A DNA stretch of 64,000 nt from Hydrogenophaga sp. (GCA_016741995.1 JACVCO010000002.1:235267-299266); one strand, 5' to 3'; counted from the first letter of the stretch, positions 1-8,151 are shown. Notes: a model not told the origin generated them from the sequence alone. Translations and numbers: made by a program.

Positions 1-395
1 AGACGCGCCTGCTGCACGGGCAGACCCGCTACAACCTCAAGAGCCGTTTCTTCGACGAACTGCCCGAGCACTGCCTGAAGTGGCTCACGCCGCCGCAGCC
101 CTCGGGCTGGGGTGGCATGGGCAGCGCGGGCTGGGGCGGGCACCGCGCCATGGCGCCCGCGGTGCCGCAGCCCGCGTGGTCACCGGCCTGGAAAGCCGCC
201 AGCAGCCCCGCGCCCGAGCCCGACCGCGGCACGGCGATCAAGGCCGGCATGGCGGTGTTCCACAACAAGTTCGGCGAAGGCAAGGTGCTCGCCGTGGAAG
301 GCGCGGGCGACGACGCGCGCGCGCAGGTGAACTTCAACCGCCACGGCACCAAGTGGCTGGCGCTCAGCGTCGCCAAGCTCACGCCGATCGAGTGA
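1..395 (+). CDS. uvrD: DNA helicase II UvrD, C-terminal end (partial)
   Basis: Only the tail of the gene lies in the window; the reading frame is open from base 3 and ends with TGA at 393-395. The first visible residues (TRLLHGQTRYNLKSRFFDEL) match the end of the UvrD/PcrA helicase core. After a low-complexity Gly/Ala/Pro linker comes the small C-terminal module with G-x-x-V-x-H-x-x-F-G-x-G-x-V and the ending VAKLTPIE, typical of UvrD. UvrD is a 3'-5' SF1 helicase acting in nucleotide excision and mismatch repair; the motor domains lie outside the window. It converges on the sulfatase gene with only 9 bases between the stops and no visible terminator. Confidence 0.88.
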   Translation, partial: TRLLHGQTRYNLKSRFFDELPEHCLKWLTPPQPSGWGGMGSAGWGGHRAMAPAVPQPAWSPAWKAASSPAPEPDRGTAIKAGMAVFHNKFGEGKVLAVEGAGDDARAQVNFNRHGTKWLALSVAKLTPIE

Positions 396-404
396 GCGCG
401 CGCC

Positions 405-2414
405 TCAGGGCGCGGCATCGGTGTGCCAGCGCTCGCGGTAGGCCATGGGCGTGAACAGGGCCTGCGCCACCGCCTTGTGCACCAGCGCGGGTGGTGGTTC
501 GCCACCGGGCAGCGTCTGGCCGGTGGCGGGGTCGTGCAGCAGCAGCGCGGGTGGCAGGTCGGGGCGCAGCACCACCACCTGGTCGTCTTCCATGTAGGCC
601 TGCGCCTTGTCGAACTGCATCACCGCGCGGCCGGGCAGCGCGCGCACCGCGGGCTGGCTCAGGTCGCGCCCGATCATGGGGTGGCGGCCCTGCAGGCCGA
701 GCAGGGAGATCAGCGTGGGCCCGAGGTCGATCTGGCTCGCGGTCTGTTCGATCACGCCGGGCGTGACCGGGCCGCCCAGGACCAGGCCCGGAATGTGGAA
801 GCGCTTCACCGGCACCAGCGCATCGCCATAGACGCGCGAGTTGTGGTCGGCCACCACGAGGAAGACCGTGTCCTTCCAGTACGGCGCCTTCTGCGCCTGC
901 TCGAAGAAGCGGCCCAGCGCGTGGTCGGCGTATTTCACGGCGTTGAGCACCGTGCCCTTGGGCTGCTCGTGCAGCGCGATCTCGCCATCGGGGAACTCGA
1001 AGGGCGCGTGGTTCGACGACGTGAACACCAGCCCGAAGAAAGGCGCGCGCGCTTGCGAGAACGCGCGGTGCGCGGCGTCGAGCAGCGGCCCGTCGGCCAC
1101 GCCCCAGGTGCCGCGGAACACGTCGGGGCCGAAGTGATTCTGGTCGACCACGTGATCGAAGCCGTTGCCCATGAAGTAGCTGCGCATGTTGTCGAAGTGC
1201 GACTCGCCGCCATAGAAGAAGGTCGACGTGTAGCCCTTGCCCTTGAGGAAGGACGCGAGCGTGAAGAAGCCTTGTTGCGACTTCGCGAGCTTCACGGTGC
1301 TGGGTGCCGAGGTGGGCGGAAAACCCGCCACCACCGCCTCGATGCCGCGCACCGAGCGCGTGCCCGTGGCGTAGAGCCGATCGAACCACAGGCCCTGTGC
1401 GGCCAGGCGCTCGAGGTTCGGCGTGACGGGCACGCCGCCGAGCCGGCCCACGAATTCCGCGCCCAGGCTTTCCTCGAGCACGATCACCAGGTTGTGCGGC
1501 TTCGCGAGTGCGGGCACGTTGGCCTGTAGGTGCTGGCTCGGGCGCCGGGGGTCGTCGAAGCTGGCCGGGTCCTGGCCGGTGCCGGCGATCACGGTGCGCA
1601 GCACGTCCTCGCGCGGCAGGCTGCCGTAGACGATGCCGCCTTCCTCGCTGCGGCGCGCCTGGTACAGCGCGTAAAGGAGGGCGTAGGCCGAACTCAGCGG
1701 CAACTGGTTGACCAGGCCGTCCGACGTGGTGGCCGCCAGCGCGGGGTTGGCCGCGCGGTGGCCCAGCGTGCCACGCGCGGCGAGCGCGGTGCCACAGAAC
1801 AGCAGCACCGACAGCAGCAACGCGGTGAGTGGGTGCAGGCGTGGCCAGGCCGTGCGCGTGCGCGTGGTGCGCGCGTAGAGCCAGGTGAGGCCGGGGATGG
1901 CGATCAGGGCCGCCAGCAGCGCCAGCGGGCGTTCGGCCAGCACCGTGCCGCCCACCTCGCGCACGTAGCGCAGGTATTCCACGAACAGGTAGTTGGGCCG
2001 GTTGTCGTACTCGGCGATGAACGCGGGCGTGGCCCATTCGAGAAACAGCAAGGCCGCGAACGCCGCCAGCGCAACCGCGCGCAGGCCGCGCCACGCCAGG
2101 GGTTGCAGGCGCGGCGCCAGGGCCGCGAGCGGCCACAGCGTGGCCGGCAGGCACCAGACGAAGCCGAGCATCACGCCATCGAAGCGCAGGCCCTGCAACA
2201 GGGTCTCGGCCCAGGCACCCTGGGCGCTCACGCGCGGCGCCAGCCAGGCCATGAGGCCCAGGCGCGAAACGAGCAGCACCAGCCACATGCCCAGCACCAG
2301 GGGCAGCAGCGGCCCGAGGGTGCGGGCCGCGGCACGCCCTTCGTGCGCCAGCGCACGGGCGGCGGGCGGGAGGGCGAAGGTGGGGGCGGGAAGGGAGGCG
2401 GGCAGTCGGGACAT
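405..2414 (-). CDS. LtaS-like membrane sulfatase / phosphoglycerol transferase family protein
   Basis: A 669-residue membrane protein with about five hydrophobic segments in residues 30-215, followed by a periplasmic alkaline-phosphatase-superfamily (sulfatase) domain from about residue 305. Visible signatures are the metal-binding start (NLVIVLEESLG), the likely Thr nucleophile in ATGTRSVRG, and the second metal site in VVADHNSRVYG. Family members move phosphoglycerol or phosphoethanolamine groups onto envelope polymers; LtaS makes lipoteichoic acid in Gram-positives and relatives in Gram-negatives decorate glucans or lipids. The substrate here is not known. It follows phoX on the same strand after about 100 bases. 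No Shine-Dalgarno is seen; a perfect hairpin sits where it would be (separate entry). Confidence 0.8.
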   Translation of the reverse strand: MSRLPASLPAPTFALPPAARALAHEGRAAARTLGPLLPLVLGMWLVLLVSRLGLMAWLAPRVSAQGAWAETLLQGLRFDGVMLGFVWCLPATLWPLAALAPRLQPLAWRGLRAVALAAFAALLFLEWATPAFIAEYDNRPNYLFVEYLRYVREVGGTVLAERPLALLAALIAIPGLTWLYARTTRTRTAWPRLHPLTALLLSVLLFCGTALAARGTLGHRAANPALAATTSDGLVNQLPLSSAYALLYALYQARRSEEGGIVYGSLPREDVLRTVIAGTGQDPASFDDPRRPSQHLQANVPALAKPHNLVIVLEESLGAEFVGRLGGVPVTPNLERLAAQGLWFDRLYATGTRSVRGIEAVVAGFPPTSAPSTVKLAKSQQGFFTLASFLKGKGYTSTFFYGGESHFDNMRSYFMGNGFDHVVDQNHFGPDVFRGTWGVADGPLLDAAHRAFSQARAPFFGLVFTSSNHAPFEFPDGEIALHEQPKGTVLNAVKYADHALGRFFEQAQKAPYWKDTVFLVVADHNSRVYGDALVPVKRFHIPGLVLGGPVTPGVIEQTASQIDLGPTLISLLGLQGRHPMIGRDLSQPAVRALPGRAVMQFDKAQAYMEDDQVVVLRPDLPPALLLHDPATGQTLPGGEPPPALVHKAVAQALFTPMAYRERWHTDAAP

Positions 2415-2419
2415 GGGCG

Positions 2420-2442
2420 GGCTGGCGCTTGGAGCGCCAGCC
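2420..2442 (-). promoter_or_regulatory. Perfect 10-bp hairpin abutting the sulfatase start codon
   Basis: GGCTGGCGCT, a 3-base loop, then AGCGCCAGCC form a perfect inverted repeat ending 5 bases before the ATG at 2414. There is no T-run on either strand. It could end transcription of the upstream phoX gene or cover the ribosome entry region of the sulfatase mRNA. Which one applies is inference. Confidence 0.5.
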
Positions 2443-2517
2443 GCGCATTGCAGTGTCCCGGCCTTAACGCCGGCTTAACTTCGCCGTTTGGGCAGCCTTG
2501 TTCTGCCTTGGGCGGCC

Positions 2518-4683
2518 TCAGGTGCCGACGACCCCGCCGTCGTTCTTGGTGATCACGATGGTGGCCGAGCGTGGGCGCTTGCCCGCGCCATAGCCGGCGT
2601 TGGCCGGCCACTGGCTCTCGTACTTCGTGGGGTCGGTCACGTCGGCCATCTTGGTGTTCTCGCCCGCGTGCTGGATGTTCACGAAGATCGCGCGGCCGTC
2701 GGGCGTTTCGGTGATGCCCGTGATCTCCGCGCCCTTGGGGCCGACGAGGAAGCGGCGCAGCGTGGCCGGGGTCTGCGGCTTGCCGGCGTGGGTGGTCACG
2801 TCCTTGTCGCCGGCTTTCAGCGTGACGCTGGCGCCATCGCCCACGCGGCCCGGCATGGCCGCGAGCAGCATGCAGTTGGTCTTGTCGGTGTAGGCGCCAT
2901 CGTCGGTCTGGATCCAGCAGATGCCGGTGGCCGGGCTGAACACCAGGCCGTCGGGCGACGACAGATCGTTCTCCGGGCTCAGGTTCGAGAGGTTCACCGT
3001 GGCCTTGTCGGCGTCCGCCTCGGACGCGAAGAGGTAGATGTCCCAGCGGAACTTCGCCTCGGTGGGCTGCGCCTCGGCCAGGCGCACGATGTGGCCGTGC
3101 ACGTTGCCTTTCTGCTCCTTGCCGGCCTTCATGTCGGTGTAGGCGCGCGGGTTGGCGGCGTCCACGGTGGCGGCGGTGCGCGCGCTGTTGTTGGTCAGCG
3201 TGATGTAGACCTCACCGTTCTTCGGGTTCACGCCGGTCCACTCGGGGCGGTCCATCTTGGTGGCGCCCACGGCGTCGGCGGCCAGGCGCGTGAACACGCA
3301 CACGTCGGCCTGCGTCTTGAAGTCGAAGCCTTTGTAGGCGGCGATGGCCGGGTTCTTCGGCGAGAGCTCCAGCCACTCACCGCTGCCATCGGCGTTGAAA
3401 CGGGCCACGTAGAGCGTGCCGCTGTCGAGGTACTTGTCGCCGGCCGCGAGGCGGTTGCGCGGTTGCGCGTCGGCCGCGTCCCACTTCTCGGTGGAAACGA
3501 ACTTGTAGATGTACTCGCCGCGTGCGTCGCAGCCCATGTAGGCCACGATGGGTTGGCCCGCCACGGGTTTGGCGAAGCTCACGTTCTCGTGCGCGAAGCG
3601 GCCGAGCGCGGTGCGCTTGGTCAACAGCGCGTTGGGGTTGTACGGGTCGAGCTCGACGATGTAGCCGAAGGTGTGGAACTCGTTGCGGTAGTCCTCGCGC
3701 GCGCTCGCGCCGGTGAGGCCGGTGTTCCAGCGCTGGAATCGGTCGTCGCTGCCACCGCTTTCCCAGCCGTGGCGGCTGGCCGCGCCGGCGCGGCGGCCGT
3801 AGCGGTTGAAGGCGGCGGTGATCTTCGGATCGTTGCGGCGGGTGTCGTCCTGCGCGTCGCGGAAGAAGTAGCCGAACCAGTTCTCTTCACCCGAGACGAA
3901 GGTGCCCCAGGGCGTGCGGCCGGTGCCGCAGTTGTTCACCGTGCCGCGGGCCTTGGTGCCGGTGGGGCTGAACCTGGTCACCAGGTGCGCGCTGCCGGCG
4001 GCGGGGCCGGTGAACACGGCTTCGCTCATCGTGGTGATGCGGCGGTTCAGCGGCGAATCCTGTCGCGTGGCCCAGCGGCGACTGTCGCGGCGCACTTCGA
4101 CCACGGAGATGCCGTGGATCATCAGTTCCTTGTCGATCTCTGCCGCCGGGCGCGGCAGCGTGGCGGTGCCGCCGTTGGCGTGGATGAAGAAGGACGAGAG
4201 CTTCTCGTCGGTGGTGGCCTCGTGGTTCATGGCCAGCAGGCCACGCGAGGTGAAGCTGTCCGACGGCTTGCCCTGAGCGTCCAGCCCGAACCACTCGATG
4301 CCGTCGTGGTGGTCGCCCGCGCGGTTGCCCCAGTCGGCGTCGCTGCCATCGTTCTTGAAGGCCGCCACGCCGGCCTTCAGCGGGTCGCCCCCGCCATAGA
4401 GCACCTGCGCGGTGTAGCCGGGCGGCACCACCACGGTGTCGGCCAGGCTGTGGGCCACGGGCGTGAAGCCCAGTTGCGTGACCGGGCCGGCCGGTGCGTC
4501 GGTGGCCGGGGTGGCGCAGCCGCCGAGCACGGCGCTGCCCGCCACCGCGGCACCGGCGCCGCCGCGCAGCAGGTGCCGGCGGCTCAGGCGCGCGCCGAGC
4601 ACGCTCTCGAACGTGGGGTTGGCGCTGCGGTTGGAGTCTTCGTCGTTGAAGAGCGCGCCGGGGCGCTGAGTGCTGTCGGTCAT
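2518..4683 (-). CDS. phoX: PhoX-family alkaline phosphatase (copy 1), Tat lipoprotein
   Basis: A 721-residue protein of the PhoX family (Ca2+/Fe3+-dependent alkaline phosphatases that release phosphate from organic esters outside the cytoplasm). The N-terminus has a twin-arginine motif (SRRHLLRGG, R35-R36), a hydrophobic stretch and a lipobox-like VLGGC (C56), so Tat export as a lipoprotein is likely. Conserved blocks include NNCGTGRTPWGTFVSGEEN, YMGCDARGEYIYKF, RPEWTGVNP and SPDGLVFSP. The start at 4683 was chosen because it puts the Tat motif about 35 residues in and leaves the Pho-box-like repeat upstream non-coding. A paralogue lies at 9469-11577. The ending (VVITKNDGGVVGT) closely matches that of the second copy. 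Confidence 0.9.
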   Translation of the reverse strand: MTDSTQRPGALFNDEDSNRSANPTFESVLGARLSRRHLLRGGAGAAVAGSAVLGGCATPATDAPAGPVTQLGFTPVAHSLADTVVVPPGYTAQVLYGGGDPLKAGVAAFKNDGSDADWGNRAGDHHDGIEWFGLDAQGKPSDSFTSRGLLAMNHEATTDEKLSSFFIHANGGTATLPRPAAEIDKELMIHGISVVEVRRDSRRWATRQDSPLNRRITTMSEAVFTGPAAGSAHLVTRFSPTGTKARGTVNNCGTGRTPWGTFVSGEENWFGYFFRDAQDDTRRNDPKITAAFNRYGRRAGAASRHGWESGGSDDRFQRWNTGLTGASAREDYRNEFHTFGYIVELDPYNPNALLTKRTALGRFAHENVSFAKPVAGQPIVAYMGCDARGEYIYKFVSTEKWDAADAQPRNRLAAGDKYLDSGTLYVARFNADGSGEWLELSPKNPAIAAYKGFDFKTQADVCVFTRLAADAVGATKMDRPEWTGVNPKNGEVYITLTNNSARTAATVDAANPRAYTDMKAGKEQKGNVHGHIVRLAEAQPTEAKFRWDIYLFASEADADKATVNLSNLSPENDLSSPDGLVFSPATGICWIQTDDGAYTDKTNCMLLAAMPGRVGDGASVTLKAGDKDVTTHAGKPQTPATLRRFLVGPKGAEITGITETPDGRAIFVNIQHAGENTKMADVTDPTKYESQWPANAGYGAGKRPRSATIVITKNDGGVVGT

Positions 4684-4729
4684 GCAAGCCTCGTGGGTGG
4701 TTTTGTCATGTGCATGTTTGGGGGCGTTC

Positions 4730-4747
4730 GTGAAATTCACATGACAG
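4730..4747 (-). promoter_or_regulatory. Pho-box-like repeat upstream of phoX copy 1
   Basis: On the minus strand the sequence reads CTGTCAT-gtga-ATTTCAC: two 7-base repeats with a 4-base spacer, the E. coli PhoB box layout (CTGTCAT/C repeats). The first unit matches 7/7 and the second 5/7. It lies in the 77-base gap between psd and phoX, 46 bases before the phoX ATG, which suits a PhoB-activated promoter. PhoB binding itself is inferred. Confidence 0.7.
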
Positions 4748-4760
4748 TGCCGTGTCGCAC

Positions 4761-5675
4761 TCAGGCATCGCGGCGCAGCAGTGCCTGGCCCATGCGGATG
4801 CGCAGGCCGGCCTGCACGCCCGGCGCGAGCGACACGCCCGGCGGCGCGAACACCAGGATGGTGGAACCGTGTTCGAAGTGGCCCATCTCCTCGCCGCGGG
4901 CGTAGGGGGTGTCGCAAGGCAGTTCGTCGGGCCCGCGGTAGCGGGTGTTCAGCGGCAGGGGCAGCGCGCGCAGCCGCAGGCTGGCCACCAGGATGGCGGC
5001 CACCGGCACCAGCAGCAGCGGCGTGCCGTCGTTCAGCCGCGCATACAAGGCAGCGCGCTCGTTGCGGCAGAAGAGCTTTTCCACGCGCGCCAGCGCGATC
5101 GGGTTGACGTTCCAGGTGTCACCGCTGAAGTGCGTCACGTGCGTCAGCGTGAGCGCGTCGGGCGCGTGGAAGCGGTGGTACATGGCCGAGGTGAGGCGCA
5201 GCGTGACGTACGAGCCCCCGCGCAGCGTGTCGATCGCCTCGCGGGCGCGCGGTGAGTCGCCGATGAGATCGCGCAGCGCATACGGGAAGCCCTTGGCCTG
5301 GAACACCCCGGCCTCGGGCTCGGGGCCGATGCGCCCGCAGGCGCCCACGATGGCATCGCAAGGGCTCACGAGCGTGCGGGCGCCGGGGTCGAGCGGCCGC
5401 GCGTCCTCACGCAGTTCGCGCGTGAAGCAGTCGTGCAGGCTGTGAAAGCGTTGCTGCTTCGCGTCGCTCAGGTCCAGGTCGGTGAAGGTTTTCCACACCG
5501 CCATCGACGCGTCGCGCACCAGCGGCTGGCGGATGCGGCTGAACCAGCCCATGAAGCGCGTGAGCGCGAGGCGCGGCACGCGGTTGGTGAGCAGGAAGTT
5601 CAGGTCTTCGTTGAGGGCGAAGCGGCGCACCTGGCGCTGCACGAAGCCCTCACCGTTTTGTCGCAGGGTTTTCAT
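4761..5675 (-). CDS. psd: Phosphatidylserine decarboxylase
   Basis: A 304-residue pyruvoyl-dependent decarboxylase, the enzyme that turns phosphatidylserine into phosphatidylethanolamine at the inner membrane. The likely self-cleavage motif reads HGST (269-272) rather than the classic LGST, with S271 as the expected pyruvoyl precursor. The other catalytic positions are visible: Asp in SPCDAIVG (D107) and His in AMYHRFHAP. The ATG at 5675 gives the family's usual N-terminus; longer in-frame extensions run into the divergent aminotransferase gene. The order psd then phoX on the minus strand and the divergent aminotransferase place it in a lipid/phosphate gene group. Confidence 0.88.
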   Translation of the reverse strand: MKTLRQNGEGFVQRQVRRFALNEDLNFLLTNRVPRLALTRFMGWFSRIRQPLVRDASMAVWKTFTDLDLSDAKQQRFHSLHDCFTRELREDARPLDPGARTLVSPCDAIVGACGRIGPEPEAGVFQAKGFPYALRDLIGDSPRAREAIDTLRGGSYVTLRLTSAMYHRFHAPDALTLTHVTHFSGDTWNVNPIALARVEKLFCRNERAALYARLNDGTPLLLVPVAAILVASLRLRALPLPLNTRYRGPDELPCDTPYARGEEMGHFEHGSTILVFAPPGVSLAPGVQAGLRIRMGQALLRRDA

Positions 5676-5731
5676 CGTTGGGTCATCCGGGGGCCATACA
5701 AGGGTGGGAACACCACGACGCCCCGAACGCC

Positions 5732-7381
5732 ATGTCCCTTCTGCCTTACGCCTTGCCCGCAGGTTCCTTGCTGCTGGCACTGCCTTATCTGAAACAGCGC
5801 CTCGCGCTGTCGCGCGCCAAGCACCGCTCGCTCGCGGGCCATTCGCGCATGGCCAAGCGCCTGGCGCGGCTGCTCCCGGGCTATGCGTTCGACGAGCACC
5901 GCTTCTTCCGTGCCGACGGTGCCGACGACGCGCTGGCCGCGCAACGCCGCGCCGCTTTCGATCTCCTGTGCGCCGGTTTTGCCGAGCGCTACGCCCGATC
6001 GCTCGCACTCACCGCCGAGGCGCGCGAAGGCCTGGCCGACCTGCAGCTCACCGGCGCCTACCGCGTGCCGTTCCCGTTCAGCCCCTACCTGCGCGAGCGC
6101 CTCAAGGTGGGCGCCTTCGTGCAATCGGCCAGTGGCGTGGAGGTGGAAGACCTGGACGGCAACCGCTTCCTCGACCTCACGGGTTCGTACGGCGTCAACG
6201 TGTTCGGCGTGGACTTCTACAAGGCCTGCATGGAAGACGGCGCGCGCATCGGCCTGGAGCTCGGGCCGGTGCTGGGCGCCTACCACCCGGTGGTGGCGAG
6301 CAACATCGCGCGCTTGAAAGCCATCTCCGGCCAGGACCAGGTGTCCTTCCACATGAGCGGCACCGAGGCCGTGATGCAGGCGGTGCGCCTGGCGCGCTAC
6401 CACACGCGCCGCAAGAACCTGGTGCGCTTCTGCGGTGCGTACCACGGCTGGTGGGAAGACGTGCAGCCCGGCCCGGGCAACCCCATGCCCCCGCGCGAGA
6501 CCTACACGCTGAAGGACATGGACGAGCGCAGCCTGCAGGTGCTGCGCACGCGGCGCGACATCGCCTGCGTGCTCGTCAACCCGCTGCAGGCCCTGCACCC
6601 CAACCGCAACGCGCCGGGCGATTCGACGCTGCTCAACGGCCTGCGCAGCGCCGGCTACGACCGCGAGGCCTACACGCGCTGGCTGCGCGCGCTGCGCGAG
6701 GTCTGCACCGAACGCGGCATCGTGCTGATCTTCGACGAGGTGTTCCTGGGCTTCCGGCTTGCGCCAGGTGGCGCACAGGAATACTTCGGCGTGAAGGCGG
6801 ACATGGTGACCTACGGCAAGTCGGTGGCCGGTGGCTACCCGGTGGGCGTGGTCTGTGGCCGCGCCGACCTGATGCAGCGCTTCCGCCCCGATCGCCCGGC
6901 CGACCTGTGCTTCGCGCGCGGCACCTTCAATGCGCACCCGCACGTGATGGGCGGCATGCACGCCTTCTTCGAGCGGTTGCACACGCCCGCGGTGCAGGCG
7001 ATGTACGAGGGCGGCGACGAGCGCTGGAACGCACGCCGCGAGCGCTTCAACGCGGCGATGGCCGAGGCCGGGTTGCCGGTGCGCGCGGCGAACCTGCACA
7101 GCGTGTGGACGCTGTCTTACACACAGCCCGGCCGCTACCACTGGATGTTCCAGTACTACCTGCGCTGGCATGGCCTGGCCTTGAGCTGGGTGGGCACGGG
7201 GCGCTTCATCTTCTCGCTCAACTTCGACGACGCCGCGTTCGATGAGGCGGTGCAGCGTTGCGTGGCGGCGGGGCGTGCGATGCAGGCGGGTGGCTGGTGG
7301 ACACTGCCTTCGGGGGTGGATGCGAAGGCCATTGGCAAGCAGTTGCGGGCAGAAGCCCTGCGGGCGTTCTTCTCCCGCTGA
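5732..7381 (+). CDS. Class III (glutamate-1-semialdehyde-type) aminotransferase, substrate unknown
   Basis: A 549-residue PLP enzyme of the class III aminotransferase fold. Seen are the substrate-domain start GVEVEDLDGNRFLDLTGSYG, the cofactor-phosphate region SFHMSGTEAVMQA, the aspartate motif LIFDEVFLGFR, and the PLP-binding lysine in VTYGKSVAGGYPVG. About 120 residues precede the core, beginning with a hydrophobic stretch (LLPYALPAGSLLLALPYL) that may anchor or target the protein. It is longer than ordinary GSA aminomutase (about 430 residues), so it is not simply HemL. It diverges from psd and converges on the small membrane-protein gene, which hints at lipid or polar-headgroup work; the reaction cannot be named from sequence. 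Confidence 0.8.
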   Translation: MSLLPYALPAGSLLLALPYLKQRLALSRAKHRSLAGHSRMAKRLARLLPGYAFDEHRFFRADGADDALAAQRRAAFDLLCAGFAERYARSLALTAEAREGLADLQLTGAYRVPFPFSPYLRERLKVGAFVQSASGVEVEDLDGNRFLDLTGSYGVNVFGVDFYKACMEDGARIGLELGPVLGAYHPVVASNIARLKAISGQDQVSFHMSGTEAVMQAVRLARYHTRRKNLVRFCGAYHGWWEDVQPGPGNPMPPRETYTLKDMDERSLQVLRTRRDIACVLVNPLQALHPNRNAPGDSTLLNGLRSAGYDREAYTRWLRALREVCTERGIVLIFDEVFLGFRLAPGGAQEYFGVKADMVTYGKSVAGGYPVGVVCGRADLMQRFRPDRPADLCFARGTFNAHPHVMGGMHAFFERLHTPAVQAMYEGGDERWNARRERFNAAMAEAGLPVRAANLHSVWTLSYTQPGRYHWMFQYYLRWHGLALSWVGTGRFIFSLNFDDAAFDEAVQRCVAAGRAMQAGGWWTLPSGVDAKAIGKQLRAEALRAFFSR

Positions 7382-7384
7382 TGC

Positions 7385-7987
7385 TCAGCGGTGACCCACA
7401 CCCGGGTCGATCAACTGACCCTTGAGCAGGAACAAGGGCGCCCGGTGGTACAGCTTGATGTCGTGGAACGGGTCGGTGAGGATCTTCGTGGCCCACACCA
7501 GGCCGGTGCGGATGTCCTGCAGGAAGAACAGGTGGATGGTGCGGAACAGCAGGCCACCCACGCCCAGGCCCAGCCACAGCATGCCCACGTGGCGCACATA
7601 GCCCCAGTTGTCGTGGTGCGCCACGAACAGGCCCAGCACCGTGGGGTCGATCCACACCAGCGCCGGGGCCAGCGCCCACAGGCTCATCAGCACCACCTTG
7701 CGCTGCAGGTTGTAGCCCACCTTGATCTCTTCCTTGTGCTCGTGCGTGGCCTGGTTCACGTGGTCGTAGCCCTTGGGCTCGAAGAAGAAGTGGCCCGCCT
7801 GGCGCGAGGTCATCGACACCAGCCACGCGATCAGCGCCGCGATCACCGGATCGAACCAGAGCATCACGTAGGCGATCACGAAACTGACCGCGCTCAACAG
7901 GTGCAACGACTGGTTGATGCGGCTGTGGTGGTAGTAGCGGTGGTCGTCCCAGCGCTGGATCCGCAGGGCTTCAAGAAAGTCTTTCAA
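7385..7987 (-). CDS. Small His-rich polytopic membrane protein (possible distant DUF962/Mpo1-like)
   Basis: 200 residues with hydrophobic segments near LLSAVSFVIAYVMLWF, VIAALIAWLVS, VVLMSLWALAPALVWI and HVGMLWLGLGVGGLLF. Histidine-rich motifs sit between them (HHSRINQSLH; RQAGHFFFEP; HVNQATHEHKEE). The H-x-x-x-N-x-x-x-H and GHxxFE pattern recalls the DUF962/Mpo1 family of Fe-dependent 2-hydroxy-fatty-acid dioxygenases, but the match is loose and I do not assign a function. No ATG is usable; the TTG at 7987 follows a GGAG by 8 bases and is chosen. The longer frame to 8077 would overlap the divergent gene and the Pho-box-like repeats. A Pho-box-like repeat at 8046-8063 points toward this gene. 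Confidence 0.6.
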   Translation of the reverse strand: MKDFLEALRIQRWDDHRYYHHSRINQSLHLLSAVSFVIAYVMLWFDPVIAALIAWLVSMTSRQAGHFFFEPKGYDHVNQATHEHKEEIKVGYNLQRKVVLMSLWALAPALVWIDPTVLGLFVAHHDNWGYVRHVGMLWLGLGVGGLLFRTIHLFFLQDIRTGLVWATKILTDPFHDIKLYHRAPLFLLKGQLIDPGVGHR

Positions 7988-8045
7988 GGCAGGCGCTCCG
8001 TCGTCGAGTGAATGGGATAAGGCCCGCGCATGGTCGGCCGGCCTT

Positions 8046-8063
8046 GTGAAAGTGCGGTGACAA
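8046..8063 (-). promoter_or_regulatory. Pho-box-like repeat facing the 7.4-kb membrane-protein gene
   Basis: On the minus strand: TTGTCAC-cgca-CTTTCAC, two 7-base units with a 4-base spacer, each 6/7 to the PhoB-box repeat CTGTCAT/C. It ends 58 bases before the TTG start at 7987. It is back to back with the plus-strand repeats at 8071-8110, giving a divergent regulatory region. Confidence 0.65.
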
Positions 8064-8070
8064 GTGCGCC

Positions 8071-8110
8071 GTGTCACCGCGCCGGCATGCGTTCGTCATG
8101 GCGGTGTCGC
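8071..8110 (+). promoter_or_regulatory. Tandem Pho-box-like repeats facing the glycosyltransferase gene
   Basis: Four 7-base units in strict 11-base phase: GTGTCAC, CCGGCAT, TCGTCAT, GTGTCGC (8071, 8082, 8093, 8104). They match CTGTCAT/C by 6, 5, 5 and 5 of 7. Two tandem Pho boxes are known at strongly PhoB-activated promoters. The last unit ends 41 bases before the chosen ATG at 8152, which argues for that start over the longer frame beginning at 8071. The single units are weak; the phase is the evidence. Confidence 0.55.
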
Positions 8111-8151
8111 GTTGTCACGAAGTTGCCGCGAAGCAGAACGAGCATCGCCGC

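Noticed and set aside
5119..5361. Short alternative frames inside psd and many other genes
   Set aside because: They lack ribosome sites, conserved motifs and a plausible codon pattern, and lie inside better-supported genes.
5680..5697. GGGTCAT-ccgg-GGGCCAT, a possible Pho box ahead of the class III aminotransferase
   Set aside because: Only 5/7 and 4/7 matches with a GC spacer; too weak to claim in this base composition.
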